DNA of 64,000 nt from Kitasatospora fiedleri (GCF_948472415.1 NZ_OX419519.1:5919001-5983000); one strand, 5' to 3'; shown: positions 52,005 through 62,471, counted from the stretch's first letter. Numbers and translations: made by a program. Notes: generated from the letters alone by a model not told the origin.

Positions 52005-52915
52005 ACCGGCGAGGACCCGAGAACCGGGGAGGAACCGTGAACCCGCGAGGAGCCGGTACCGCGCGCCGCCCGCGCCGCAACGGCGCCGCGACGTCCAAGG
52101 GCGGCTGGCTGTCCAACACCCTGGCGATCGCCTTCTGCCTGGTGTGGGTCTTCCCGGTCTACTGGATGGTCAACACCGCCTTCAAGCCCCGCTCCGAGGC
52201 GATGACCTCGACCCCGCTGTTCCTCCCGAAGTCCCCGACGCTGGCGAACTTCGACGCGGCGATCAACCAGACCTCCTTCGTGCAGAATCTGTGTAACAGC
52301 CTGATCGTGGTCGGCGGCACCGTGCTGCTCGCCGTCGTGCTGGGCATGTTCGCGGCCGCCGCGCTGTCCCGGTTCAGGTTCCGCGGCCGCCGCAGCATCA
52401 TGGTGGCGATTCTGATCGTCCAGATGCTGCCCGGTTCCGCACTCCTCATCCCGACGTTCCTGGTCTTCAATCGGATGGGCCTGCTGGGCACGTACACCGG
52501 GCTGATCCTGGCCTACGTCGCGATCGTGCTGCCGTTCTCCATCTGGGTGATGCGCGGCTTCTTCATCGCCGTCCCGGTCGAGATCGAGGAGGCCGCCCGC
52601 ATCGACGGAGCCTCCACCTGGCAGGTCCTGTACAAGATCCTCTTCCCGCTGGTCGCCCCCGGGGTCGTCGCCTCCAGCGTCTTCGCGTTCATCACGGCGT
52701 GGAACGACTACCTGATCGCCTTCACCTTCATGAAGGACCAGGACCACTACACGCTGCCCGTGTGGCTGGCCTCCTTCAGCACGCCCACCACCGGCACCGA
52801 CTTCAGCGGACAGATGGCCGGCTCGGTCGTCTTCTCCCTCCCGGTCGTCGTCTTCTTCCTGCTCGTCCAGCGCAAGCTCGTCTCCGGCGTCTCCGCCGGC
52901 GCCGTGAAAGGCTGA
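52001..52915 (+). CDS. Carbohydrate ABC permease 2 (MalG-like)
   Basis: A 304-residue permease. GTG 52001 overlaps the previous stop; a second GTG at 52037 also has GGGAGGA before it. The N-terminus contains three 6-residue repeats (VNRRGP, ENRGGT, VNPRGA) encoded by 18-base DNA repeats. Six helices follow, with the MalG EAA loop EEAARIDGASTWQVLYKILFP and the C-terminal LLVQRKLVSGVSAGAVKG. Completes the sugar importer. Confidence 0.92.
   Translation: MNRRGPENRGGTVNPRGAGTARRPRRNGAATSKGGWLSNTLAIAFCLVWVFPVYWMVNTAFKPRSEAMTSTPLFLPKSPTLANFDAAINQTSFVQNLCNSLIVVGGTVLLAVVLGMFAAAALSRFRFRGRRSIMVAILIVQMLPGSALLIPTFLVFNRMGLLGTYTGLILAYVAIVLPFSIWVMRGFFIAVPVEIEEAARIDGASTWQVLYKILFPLVAPGVVASSVFAFITAWNDYLIAFTFMKDQDHYTLPVWLASFSTPTTGTDFSGQMAGSVVFSLPVVVFFLLVQRKLVSGVSAGAVKG
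52002..52055 (+). repeat. Three 18-base repeats at the permease 2 start
   Basis: Copies at 52002-52019, 52020-52037 and 52038-52055 share the pattern NGAACCGGCGAGGANCCG. They contain a GAGGA ribosome-site core and duplicate the start context, creating two alternative GTG starts 36 bases apart. Confidence 0.8.
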
Positions 52916-52923
52916 ACTCCCCC

Positions 52924-54537
52924 ATGCTGCTGCCCCGCCCCGCCTCGCTCAGGACCGGCGCCGGCGAGTTCCTCCTCGACGAGACCGCCGCCATCACCGC
53001 CCACCCCGAGCTCACCCCGACCGCCGTGTGGCTCCAGGGCGCGCTGCGCCCCGCCACCGGACTGCCCCTGCCCCTCGACCCCGCCGCCCGGCACCCGATC
53101 AGCCTGGCGCTGCGCGCGGACCTCGCCCCCGAGGCGTACCGCCTCACCGTCACCGACGCGAGCGTGCTGATCGAGGGCGGTGCCCCGGCCGGCGCCTTCC
53201 ACGGCTGCCAGGCCCTGCTCCAACTGCTGCCGCCGGCGGTCCACCGCCGCGCCCGGGTGCCCGGACAGCGCTGGGCGGTGCCGGCCGTGACGGTCGAGGA
53301 CGGGCCGAGGTTCCCCTGGCGCGGCGCGATGCTCGACGTCGCCCGGCACTTCATGCCCAAGCGGGACCTGCTCCGGTTCATCGACCTGCTCGCGCTGCAC
53401 CGGCTCAACGTGCTGCACCTGCACCTGAGCGACGACCAGGGCTGGCGGGTGGAGATCCGCCGCTACCCGAGGCTGACCGAGGTCGGCTCCTGGCGCCGCG
53501 AGTCCCAGCTCGGCGCGGCCGAGGACGCCCCCGGCGACGGCCGGCCGCACGGCGGCCACTACACCCAGGACGACGTCCGCGAGATCGTCGCCTACGCCGC
53601 CGAACGGCACATCACCGTCGTCCCCGAGATCGACGTTCCCGGCCACACCCAGGCCGCCATCGCCGCCTACCCCGAACTCGGGCTCCCCGGTGCGCCGTCG
53701 GAGGTCCGCACCCGCTGGGGGATCAACCCGAACATCCTCAACGCGGAGGAAGCCACCGTCGACTTCTTCCGCGGCGTCCTCGACGAGATCATGGAGCTGT
53801 TCCCCAGCCCGCACATCGGCCTCGGCGGCGACGAGTGCCCCAAGGACCACTGGCGCGCGGACGACCGCACCCAGGACCTGATGCGGCAGCGCGGCCTGGC
53901 GGACGAGAGCGCGCTGCAGGGCTGGTTCATCGAACGACTCGGCGAACACCTCGCCCGGCACGGCCGACGGGTCTTCGGCTGGGACGAGATCCTGGAGGGC
54001 CCCGTCCCCGCCGGGACCGTCGTCGCCTCCTGGCGCGGCCTGACCGGCGCCCGCACCGCGGCCCGCCGCGGCCACGACGTCGTCTCCTGCCCCGACGACC
54101 AGGTCTACCTCGACTACCGCCAGTCCGAGCACCCGGACGAGCCGATCCCCTTCGCCGTCCCGCTCACCCTCGAGGACACCTACCGCTTCGACCCGGTGCC
54201 CGACGGCCTCACCGCCGAGGAGGCGGCCCGCGTCATCGGCGGACAGGCCAACATCTGGACCGAGCACATGGACTCCCCGCGCACCGTCGACTACTACGCC
54301 TTCCCCCGCCTGTGCGCCGTCGCCGAAGCGCTCTGGAGCACCGGCGAACGCGACGTCGCCGACTTCCGCGCCCGCCTCGCCGCGCACCTGCCCCGGCTGG
54401 ACGCGATCGGCGTCGAGTACCGGCGGGCGGACGGGCCGCTGCCCTGGCAGACCCGGCCCGGCATCCCCGGCAAGCCCGCCGGGCGGACCGAGTGGGCCGC
54501 GTTCATCGACGGACTCGTCGCCCGCATCAAGGACTGA
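52924..54537 (+). CDS. GH20 beta-N-acetylhexosaminidase
   Basis: A 537-residue GH20 enzyme; ATG 52924 lies 8 bases after the permease stop. Residues about 1-130 are the GH20b fold; the catalytic barrel begins RFPWRGAMLDVARHFMP and contains LHLHLSDDQGWRVEI, VPEIDVPGHTQAAIAAYPEL, the catalytic pair in GLGGDECPKDHW, and QANIWTEHM. No signal peptide, so it should act in the cytoplasm on imported chito-oligosaccharides or murein- or glycan-derived disaccharides, releasing GlcNAc. Last gene of the ROK-ABC-GH20 operon. Confidence 0.95.
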   Translation: MLLPRPASLRTGAGEFLLDETAAITAHPELTPTAVWLQGALRPATGLPLPLDPAARHPISLALRADLAPEAYRLTVTDASVLIEGGAPAGAFHGCQALLQLLPPAVHRRARVPGQRWAVPAVTVEDGPRFPWRGAMLDVARHFMPKRDLLRFIDLLALHRLNVLHLHLSDDQGWRVEIRRYPRLTEVGSWRRESQLGAAEDAPGDGRPHGGHYTQDDVREIVAYAAERHITVVPEIDVPGHTQAAIAAYPELGLPGAPSEVRTRWGINPNILNAEEATVDFFRGVLDEIMELFPSPHIGLGGDECPKDHWRADDRTQDLMRQRGLADESALQGWFIERLGEHLARHGRRVFGWDEILEGPVPAGTVVASWRGLTGARTAARRGHDVVSCPDDQVYLDYRQSEHPDEPIPFAVPLTLEDTYRFDPVPDGLTAEEAARVIGGQANIWTEHMDSPRTVDYYAFPRLCAVAEALWSTGERDVADFRARLAAHLPRLDAIGVEYRRADGPLPWQTRPGIPGKPAGRTEWAAFIDGLVARIKD

Positions 54538-54743
54538 GCGCACCCGCACGACGCTCGGTGCAACACCCCCCGAGAACTCCACCTCCTTCCACGGCGACCG
54601 GCACCCGCCGCCGACACGGCCTTCGACGGCGCGGGAGCCGGAGCACCGGAGCGGCCGGTGGAAGCACGACCCGACCCGCGCGACAGCGGGCCGGCCCGCA
54701 CCTCCCCCCACGTGCAGCACCTCTGATCGGAGGAGCACCACCC
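54538..54743. promoter_or_regulatory. Gap between GH20 and the ricin-lectin gene
   Basis: A 206-base gap without a gene. A good ribosome site CGGAGGAG (54738 region) precedes the next ATG. No clear terminator stem or promoter boxes were found by eye. Confidence 0.3.
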
Positions 54744-57215
54744 ATGAGATCCCCCACCCGGCGCGCCGCACGCCTCGGCCCGGCGGCCCGCCGCGCCGCG
54801 GCCCTGGCCGTCACCGCCCTCCTCGCCGGCGCCGCGGCGCTCGGCGCGCCCGCCACGGCATCCGCCACGCCCCCGAGCGCCACCTACACGGTCTCGATCG
54901 GATCGGGCGGCTCCTTCCCCTTCGGGACCGACAGCCCCGCCACCCCGTACATCGACAAGGACGGCACCTTCTACTTCCAGGAGTCCTTCTCGCAGTACGA
55001 CGGCGCCGACTCCCCCCACCACTACTGGCAGTTCTACAGCGGCACCAACTTCGACACCGCCTCGAAGAACACCGCCCTCAGTAACGCGGCCGACCCCGCC
55101 AACCCCCGGGACAGCAACGCCAACACGGTCTGGCGCTGCGACAACGGCCCGACCGGCGTCACCGCGACCGCCGGCGGCGGCTACTCGCTGCCCAACTACT
55201 GCGACCTGATCGGCACCTGGGTCGACCCGGACACCGGCAACTGGTACGGCCTGGTGCACAACGAGTTCACCGGCAGCCCGTTCGGCGACGGCCTGCACTA
55301 CGACTCGATCGACTACGCCGTCTCCACCAACTAGGCAAGGTCTGGACGATCACCGGCCACGCCATCACCTCCCCCTACAGCACCCTGCGCAACGACACCA
55401 CCGCGTTCCCGAACCAGACCTACGCCTACGGCGACGGCGACCCGCGGCTCTTCGTCGACCAGGCCTCCGGCTACTTCTACGTGGGCTACAGCACCCGGAT
55501 CGTGCCCAAGGGCGGCGCCGGCGGCAGCACCGACTGGCTGACCCACATCGCCCGCGCGCCGATGTCCGGCAAGATGGCGACCGGCACCTGGCAGAAGTGG
55601 TACGACGGCTCCTGGTCCCAGCCCGGAGTGGGCGGCCTGGAGAGCAACCTGGTCCCCGCCACCGCGGCCAACCCCAACGGCTACACGCCCGTCGCCAAGG
55701 ACTACAACCCGGCCAACACCGGCAACGTCGACCAGCAGATCGCCGCCGGGACGCTGCCCCCCAGCTCGCCCCTGGCCGTCATGAACATCTCCTACAGCGC
55801 CTACCTCGGCCTGTACATCGCCACCCCCCAGTCCGACCAGTCCAGCAACAAGCCCCAGCAGTTCTACGTCACCGACGACCTGTCGACCCAGAAGTGGTAC
55901 CTGGCCGCCGACTCCGGCAGCCACACCCAGGCCTCGTGGTACCGCTGGCTGGTCGACGGCGCGAACGCCACCAACTCCACCATCCTCGGCAAGACCTTCC
56001 GCTACTACTGCGTCATCGAGTGCGGGAACTTCGGCGGGTACACCGACATCACGCTCGGCTCCTCGTCCCCGGCCCTCCCGCCGGTCGACACCTCCAGGAC
56101 CTACGTGATCGGCAACGGCTCCGGCCAGGTCCTGACCCAGGTCTCCGGCAGCAGCGCGACCACGTCCGCGGCGGCCAACGGATCGACCCTGCAGTCCTGG
56201 TCCTTCACCGGCAACGGCGACGGTTCCTTCACCGTCACCAACGCCGCCACCGGCCAGGCCCTGGGCGTCGACTCGTCCTCCACCGCGAACCGGGCCTGGG
56301 GCACCGCGCCGACCGCCACCACCGTGTCCGGCAGCCCGACCGTCGGCCGGCAGTGGTTCGTCCTGAAGAACACCTCGCCCAGCGGCACGTTCCGCCTCGT
56401 CAACCGCTACAGCGGCCTGGTGCTCGGCATGTCCTCCGCCTCCGGCCGACTCGTCGAGACCACGCCGGCCCGCAACTGGACCAATACCACCGGCAGCAGC
56501 GTCGGAGGCACCCGCACGGCCGCCGACCAGACCCTGACACTCACCCCGTCCGGCGCGGCCGGCGCCGAGACCGTCACCGTCGTCAACCCCGGCCCCCAGT
56601 CCGGCGCGGTCGGCACCGCGGCATCGCTCCGGATCAGCGCCAACGACTCCCGGGGCAACCCGCTGACCTACTCGGCCACCGGCCTGCCTGCCGGCCTCAC
56701 CGTCGACCCGTCGACCGGGACGATCACCGGAACACCCACCGGCCCCGGCACCCGCACGGTCACCGTCACCGCGACCGCCACCAGCGGCACCTCCGGCAGC
56801 ACCTCCTTCACCTGGACCGTCACCCCCGCCGACCTCGCCCTGAACCGGCCCACCACGGCCTCCTCGTCGAGCCCGGGACGGCTTTCACCGCGGGCCTGGC
56901 CACCGACGGCAGTCCCGGGACGCGCTGGTCCAGCGCGGCGGCGGACCCGCAGTGGCTCCGGGTCGACCTGGGCTCCACGCGCCAGGTCTCCGGGTGAAGC
57001 TGTCCTGGGAGGCCGCCTACGCCCGGGCCTTCCAGATCCAGACCTCGAACGACGGCTCCACGTGGACGACCGTCTACTCCACGACCACCGGCACCGGAGG
57101 AGTGCAGAACCTCACCGGCCTCTCCGGGTCCGGCCGCTACGTCCGGCTGTACGCCACCGCACGCGGCACCGGCTACGGCTACTCCCTGTGGTCGTTCGAG
57201 ACGTACGGAACCTGA
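54744..57215 (+). pseudogene. Secreted multidomain protein with ricin-type lectin, Ig-like and F5/8C domains; three frameshifts
   Basis: ATG 54744 starts a signal peptide (RAAALAVTALLAGAAALGAPATASA). The N-terminal 380 residues (GTFYFQESFSQYDG, HYWQFYSGTNFD, CDLIGTWVDPDTGNWYGLVH, VGYSTRIVPKGG) are not a family I recognise. A RICIN beta-trefoil follows (VIGNGSGQVLTQVSG, ATGQALGVDSS, RLVNRYSGLVLGM), then a putative Ig fold (LTYSATGLPAGLTVDPSTG) and a discoidin-like domain (LATDGSPGTRWSSAAADPQW, RVDLGS, VRLYATARGTGYGYSLWSFE). One-base deletions at about 55331, 56868 and 56992-56994 break the frame. Likely a carbohydrate-binding, possibly glycan-degrading secreted protein. About 820 residues if repaired. 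Confidence 0.78.
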
Positions 57216-57560
57216 ACCGCAGCCCGGCCGGCCACGGATCGCCCCCGGCCGGCCGGGCCGCCGTTCCCGCCCGCCCAGCCCCGCCCAGCCCGCCCCGCTC
57301 GCCGTTCGGGGCGGACGGGTGGTCGGCGGCGCGGTCGGTCGGCGTCCGGAATCGAAAACCTCCCTTCGACCATGCCTCGCCCCGGAACCGCCCGGGTTGA
57401 GCGAGCGAGGCGAACACGGCCAGGATGCGGGGCCATGGACATCTTGGAAGCCGTCAACTCCCCTGCCGAGGAACTGGGTTCGCCGTCAGCCGCGCCACCG
57501 GGGCAGGTGGCCGCCGCCGGACCCTGCTCGGCCGCCGCTCCCCGCCCGGGGAGACCCCCG

Positions 57561-58084
57561 ATGACACCGCACCCCGTCCGTCCCGTCCGCCCCGCCGTGC
57601 CCGAGGACGCCGAGGAACTGCTGCGCCTGCGCGTCGACGTCCTGACCGGGCAGGCGGCCACCGACGCCTGGCGCGCCACCTTCCTGGCCGACCTGCAGGC
57701 CCGCCTCGGCACCGACCCGCACCTGCTCGCCTACGTGGCCGACAGTGGGGACGGCGGGGACGGCACGCTGGCGGCGTGCGCGATCGGCGTCGTCTACCGG
57801 GGCTACAACGGTCCCTCCTACCCCGACGGCCGGTGGGGCGGGTCCACACCGTCGTCACCGATCCGCGCCACCGGCGCCGGGGGCTGGCGGAGGCCGTCAC
57901 CCGGGCCCTGGTCGGCGCGCTCCAGGAACGGGGCTGCTCCTCGGTCGAGTTGATCGCCACCCCGGAGGGCCTGCCGCTGTACCGGAAGCTCGGCTTCGAC
58001 CCCGCCGCCCACTACCTGACGCTGCGCCACCCCCTGGCGGCGGCCGGCACCGCCCGCCCCGCGACCGCGGGAGGGGCGGCGTGA
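57561..58084 (+). pseudogene. GNAT acetyltransferase, frameshifted at 57835-57838
   Basis: ATG 57561 (MTPHPVRPVRPAVPEDAEEL) follows GGGGAGA. The N-terminal half of a GNAT domain ends in GGTACNGP-type sequence YRGYNGPSYPDGRWG; after a GGGG run the frame shifts by one. The second half has the acetyl-CoA segment VVTDPRHRRRGLAEAVTRAL and GLPLYRKLGFD. Adding one G restores a 175-residue protein. Substrate unknown. An in-frame ATG at 57435 would add 42 low-complexity residues. Confidence 0.78.
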
Positions 58085-58100
58085 GGGGCGGCGTGAGGCG

Positions 58101-60145
58101 GTGCCGGCCCGGGCGGCCCCGGCGGAGGGCGAGTCGTCCCCGAGCGAGCGGCTGCTGTTCGGCGGGCCGATGCGCTACGACAGCGGGTTCGTCCGCCACG
58201 AGGAGACCACCGCGCAGGCCGGCCTGTGGGCGGTGGCCCGGCAGATCCCCGGGATGCTGCGCCTGGCGTGGGTGCTCGCCTGGCGGGCCGACCGCGCGGC
58301 CCTGGCGGGGGTGGTCCTCGCCGAGGTCGGCCGGGCCGGCGCGGCGGCGCTGTCCCTGGTCGCCGTCAACGCCGCCCTGGGGCACCTGTTCGCCTCCGCC
58401 GGTCCGGCCGGTGCGCTCCGTGCGGTGCTGCCCGCCGTGCTGGTGGCCGGTGCCGCCGCCGGCGCCGGTGCCGTCCTCGCGGCGGTGTCCTCCTGGGGAG
58501 CGGACCGGCTCAGCCCCCGGATTCAGCGCACGGCGACCGTCACCCTGCTGGAGCGGTCCCAGCGGGTCGAGCTGGCCTCGATGGAGGACCCGGAGTTCAA
58601 CCGCCTGCTGGAGTCCGCCCGGTTCGGCATCAACTCGGTCCACCGGCTGACCACCGAGTCGGTCGCGGTGCTCAGCACCCTGCTCTCCATGGCCGCCACC
58701 GGCGGCGTGCTGCTCACCCTCTCCCCGGTGCTGCTGCCGCTGCTCGTGCTGATCGCGGCCCCCGCGCGTGGGGCGCGGCCGTCACCGCCCGGCGGCGGCG
58801 CAACTCGATGATGGCCTGGCTCCAGCACCTGCGGGCCTCCCAGCTCATCGCCCAACTCCTCACCCAGACGTACACGGCCGCCGAGATCCGGGTGCACGGC
58901 GTCGGCACCTTCCTGCTGCACCACTTCGAACGGATGGCCGCGGCCTCGGACGCGGAGCAGGCCCGCCTGGCCGCGGCCGGCGCCCGCACCAAGGTCGCCG
59001 CCGCGGCCGCCTCCGGCCTCGCCTTCGCCGCCACCTTCGGCCTGCTGGGCCTGCTGGTCTCCACCGGGCACCTGGCGCTCGCCGCCGCCGGCACCGCCGT
59101 CGTCGCGGTGCGCACCGGCGCCGCGAACGTCGGCGGCCTGCTCGGCAGCGTCAACCAGCTGTTCGAGGAGGCCCTCTACGTCGGCGACCTGCAGACGCTC
59201 ACCACCGAGGCCGACACCCGGGCCATCCCCACCGGCGGCGCCGACCTGCCCGAGCGCCCCGCCGCGATCCACGTCGAGGACGTGTCGTTCACCTACCCCG
59301 GCCGCACCGCGCCGTCGCTGGACGGGGTCAGCCTGGTGGTGCCGACGGGCCGGATCGTGGCCCTGGTCGGGGACAACGGCGCCGGCAAGTCCACCCTGGC
59401 CAGGCTCCTGTGCGGGCTGTACCAGCCGGACCGCGGCACCATCCGCTGGGACGGCGTCGACACCGCGACCGCCGACCGCGCGCAGCAGTTCGCCTCCACC
59501 GTGCTGCTCCCGCAGGACTTCTTCCGCTGGCCCCTCACCCTGCGGGCGATCGTCACCACCGGCCGCCCCGGCCACCACGACGACGCGCAAGTCCTCGGCG
59601 CGGCAGCCGAGTTCGCCGGGATGGCGGACCTGCTCCGGCAGCAGGACCGGGGCTGGGACACCCTGGCGGCCAAGGGCTTCGAAGGCGGGGTCGACTTCTC
59701 CGGCGGCCAGTGGCAGCGGATCGGCACCGCCCGCACCCACCTGCGCGCCACCACCACCGGCACCGACGGCCGCCGCCCGTTCCTGGTCGTCGCCGACGAG
59801 CCGACCAGCGCGCTCGACCCGGCCGCGGAGGTGCGGGCCTTCGACCGCCTGCGCCGCCTCGCCGACCAGGGGCTGACCGTCCTGCTGATCACCCACCGCC
59901 TGGCGGCCTCCGCCTCCGCCGACCTCATCCACGTCCTGAAGGACGGCCGCCTGGTCGAACAGGGCACGCACGAGGAACTCATGGCCGCCGACGGAGCCGA
60001 CCCCGACGGGGACCGGCCCGGCGCGGGCAGCTACCGCACCGCCTACCTCCTCCAGGCCCAGCAGTACGCCACCCGGCTCCCCGGGCCGCGCCCCACCGCC
60101 GAACCGGCCGAACCGGCCGAACCGGCCGAGCGGAGCGACCGGTGA
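58101..60145 (+). pseudogene. ABC exporter half-transporter (membrane plus ATPase), frameshifted at 58759-58763
   Basis: GTG 58101 is the likely start; ATG 58170 is possible. The membrane domain (about residues 40-330) has LVAVNAALGHLF and LLTLSPVLLPLLVLIA; the frame then breaks at a C-run, and adding one C continues as RAWGAAVTARRRRNSMM. The ATPase domain has Walker A GDNGAGKST, signature FSGGQWQRIGTARTHL, Walker B FLVVADEPTSALDP and switch LITHR. The tail carries a three-fold Ala-Glu-Pro repeat (9-base DNA repeat at about 60103-60129). It is a multidrug, peptide or lipid type exporter; cargo unknown. Confidence 0.83.
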
Positions 60146-60759
60146 CCGTCCGGCAGCGGCGCCGGACCGAGGATGGTACCGCCACCCGGTGAACGGGCGC
60201 GGCACGGCGGAACTCCGCCGCGATCCGCACCTCGGCGGGCTGACGGCGCGCGCCGTGGTCGTCCACGAGCGCAGGTGCGGCGGCCCCCGGCGGACGGCCA
60301 CGGCGGACCGGACCGATCCGGTAGCGCGGCGGGCGAGTCCGTACGGCGGTGTCGACCGGCGGCACCGGTCCAGGCCGGGAGCCGCCGCGCCGACCGGCGG
60401 GGCGCGCGGGTGGGCGGGCGCCGCTTTCTCGCGCCGGGCCGCGTCCCGCCGCGCCACCTCACCAGCCACGGGAGTGGCCGTGCTGCTCGTTCGGGTCGGG
60501 AGGCGTTGCGGTCCCGAGGGCAGCGGTCGATGGTGGTCCCGTCCCGGGAGGGGCGGCGGCCCTGCTCGCCGTCGCGGGTCCGACCACGCTGTCCGCGCGG
60601 GCTCCCGGCTCCGCTCGGGCCACCTCCGGCGGCAGCTTCCCCGACGGGCACCGGCCCGGCCGCGTCCTCCGGCACCACCCGCCCGAGCCGGACACCCGAA
60701 CCGTCCGCCCGAGCCGGACCCCCGCACCACGACCCGCACCTGGAAGGGCAGGAATCCCC
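60146..60759. other. Gene-free stretch upstream of a small secreted protein
   Basis: About 610 bases with open frames in several phases but none with a start, ribosome site and family features together. Short direct repeats of CCCGAGCCGGAC occur at about 60670-60720. The promoter of the next gene must be in the right part. I see nothing else. Confidence 0.4.
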
Positions 60760-61290
60760 ATGAACCGCCACCTCCGCGCGGCCGCCCGCACCGCGGCCGC
60801 CCTCCTGCTGGTCGGTGCCCCCGCCGCGCTGGCGACGCCCGCCGCCCACGCCGACCCGGTCCTGATGGTCTGCGCCGGGACCGGGGTGCAGACCTACCAG
60901 CCCGGCATCACCCTCACCACCCGGCCGACCACCGTCACCAACACCTCCGACCTCACCACTTGCGCGGGCGGACCGGTCACCTCCGGCCACCACCGTTTCG
61001 GACCCTTCGCCACCACCGCCAGCTGCCTGTACACCCCGCCGACCGGCCCCGACGCCTTCGACCTCACCTGGAACGACGGCACCACCAGCCACTACGAGGG
61101 GACCTACGCCGTCCTCACCACCGGTGGGCAGCTCGTCGTCACCAGCACGGGCGCCGTCACCTCCGGCCGCTTCGCGGGCAAGGCGCTCCAGGAGGTCGTC
61201 GCCTACACCGCGCCCGACCTCCTCCAGTGCGCCACCCCGCAGGGTGTCACCAGCGTCTCCGGCCCGATCACCGTCACCGTCGCCGGTTGA
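60760..61290 (+). CDS. Small secreted protein of unknown function
   Basis: A 176-residue protein starting at ATG 60760 behind GGGCAGGAA. Signal peptide: AARTAAALLLVGAPAALATPAAHA, with cleavage expected before DPVLMVCAG. The mature protein of about 145 residues is Thr/Val/Gly-rich with four Cys (VCAGTG, TTCAGG, ASCLYTP, LLQCAT), suggesting two disulfides in a beta-sandwich. The pattern resembles short exported proteins frequent in Streptomyces, but I cannot name a family. Confidence 0.8.
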   Translation: MNRHLRAAARTAAALLLVGAPAALATPAAHADPVLMVCAGTGVQTYQPGITLTTRPTTVTNTSDLTTCAGGPVTSGHHRFGPFATTASCLYTPPTGPDAFDLTWNDGTTSHYEGTYAVLTTGGQLVVTSTGAVTSGRFAGKALQEVVAYTAPDLLQCATPQGVTSVSGPITVTVAG

Positions 61291-61301
61291 CCGCACCGCC
61301 G

Positions 61302-61770
61302 CTACGGGGTGGCGGCGGAGGGCGCGAACCGTGCGGCCCGCAGGCGCGGTTCCTTCTTGTCGGGCTTGCCGGCGTCGGCGAGGGGGTAGGGCGTCGGCGA
61401 AGTCGATCCGGTCGGGGAGGTACCTCTCGCCGCGGCCGTCGCGGACCGTCTCCCGCAGTTCCCCGGCGGTCACCTCCGCGTCGGGGCGGGGGACGGTGGT
61501 GGCGCGGACGTGTTCGTGGCCGCCGCCCTCGCTGCGCACGCCGTAACCGGCGCACTGCCGCACCCCGGGGTGGGCGTGGAGGAAGTTCTCCAGCTCGGTG
61601 GTGTACACGTGGCCGCAGACGACGGCGATCATGTCCTTGATCCGGTCGACGACGGTGAGGCAGCCGTGCCCGTCGAGGCGGCCGACCTGTAGCGCGGGCC
61701 GCGTCCCCGTACCCGGCGGGAGCGCGCGGGCCTGGACCACGGCGCTGCTCGACGCGGCACGTCCACTTCC
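61302..61770 (-). pseudogene. Truncated C-terminal remnant of an AMP-binding synthetase/ligase
   Basis: The reverse strand encodes the end of an AMP-forming ligase: LQVGRLDGHGCLTVVDRIKD corresponds to the hinge region of the family, followed by VYTTELENFLHAHPGVRQCA and a C-terminal domain ending at TAG (61302-61304). The N-terminal 400 or so residues are missing: upstream there is no adenylation core. A run of five C near 61385 holds an extra base; removing it gives LADAGKPDKKE, where the conserved catalytic Lys region lies. Opposite sign to the other indels, so this looks like true decay. Confidence 0.75.
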
Positions 61771-62048
61771 CGTGTTCCACCCCCACCGCCAACTCCGTTG
61801 ACGTTGTTGGCGAATCCGCCGTTGCGGACTGCGCGCGCCGACCTCCGTCCAGGGGAAACACGGCTCTGTCCAGGGAGCTTGGGCCGACAAGGTGGCCGCA
61901 GAGGTTGTCCGTCGGGCCTGTGCCGGACGGTCTCGCGCGGGCTGTCCTCTGACAAGTGATCCTGGCCAATTGACAAGCGACTTTGACCACCCCTAGAAGG
62001 CGATCTTCGCTGGATCCAGCAGATATTGAACATGTTCAAATCTGTGCC
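61771..62048. promoter_or_regulatory. Lower-GC region upstream of the membrane protein, with TTGACA box
   Basis: No gene. TTGACA at 61970-61975 is a good -35 box; the best -10 match at 18 bases spacing is TAGAAG (61994-61999), weak. The palindrome at 62026-62039 lies between this and the start. Local base composition is less GC-rich than the rest of the window. Confidence 0.45.
62026..62039. promoter_or_regulatory. Perfect palindrome TTGAACATGTTCAA
   Basis: A 14-base perfect dyad about 30 bases downstream of a putative -10 and 10 bases upstream of the first possible start of the membrane protein. A strong operator candidate, TetR/GntR/MarR-like in appearance, although no regulator gene is adjacent in the window. 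Confidence 0.65.
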
Positions 62049-62087
62049 ATGATGGAGCTCGGGAGCCGTGGAGGCATGGAGGTGGCG

Positions 62088-62471
62088 ATGGGGAATCAGG
62101 CCTTGAAGGAGGTTGGGCACCGCCCGGTGCCTGTCTGGGCGCCGGTAGCCGGATGGGGGGCACTGGTGGCGGCAGGTTCGTTCGCCGGGACGCCTGCGGA
62201 GATGGCCGTCTTCGGCTCGATCCCGGCTCTCTTGCTGGGAGGGTTCCTTGGTCGGAGGCATGAGACGGTGGCTTCGGCAGTGGCAGTTGCAGCCGGGGTC
62301 ATCGCGCTCCCCGTGGCGGCCGCCGCGACCGGCTCCTTGCACGCAGCCGAGCCGGGCGACGGACTGCTTGAACTTCTGGCCCTGGCGATGGTCGGCTCGC
62401 TGTTTTATGCGCTTCCGCTCGTAATCGGCGGATGCGCAGGAACGTGGCTCGCCGCCCGAGGGCAGCGCTGA
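62088..62471 (+). CDS. Small membrane protein of unknown function
   Basis: A 127-residue protein from ATG 62088 (MGNQALKEVGHRP), chosen because GGAGG is 6 bases upstream; ATG 62049 or 62076 in the same frame would give 140 or 131 residues. Four hydrophobic helices are visible: VWAPVAGWGALVAAGSF, MAVFGSIPALLLGGFLG, ASAVAVAAGVIALPVAAAA and LALAMVGSLFYALPLVIGG. A short Arg-rich loop (GRRH) follows helix 2. I do not recognise the family. Codon use is less GC-biased than in neighbours, suggesting transfer, and the gene sits between a ligase remnant and an IS. Confidence 0.7.
   Translation: MGNQALKEVGHRPVPVWAPVAGWGALVAAGSFAGTPAEMAVFGSIPALLLGGFLGRRHETVASAVAVAAGVIALPVAAAATGSLHAAEPGDGLLELLALAMVGSLFYALPLVIGGCAGTWLAARGQR

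Noticed and set aside
60173..60763. An Arg/Pro-rich open frame upstream of the small secreted protein
   Set aside because: No ribosome site, no domain, and overlapping frames on both strands look alike; best treated as noncoding.
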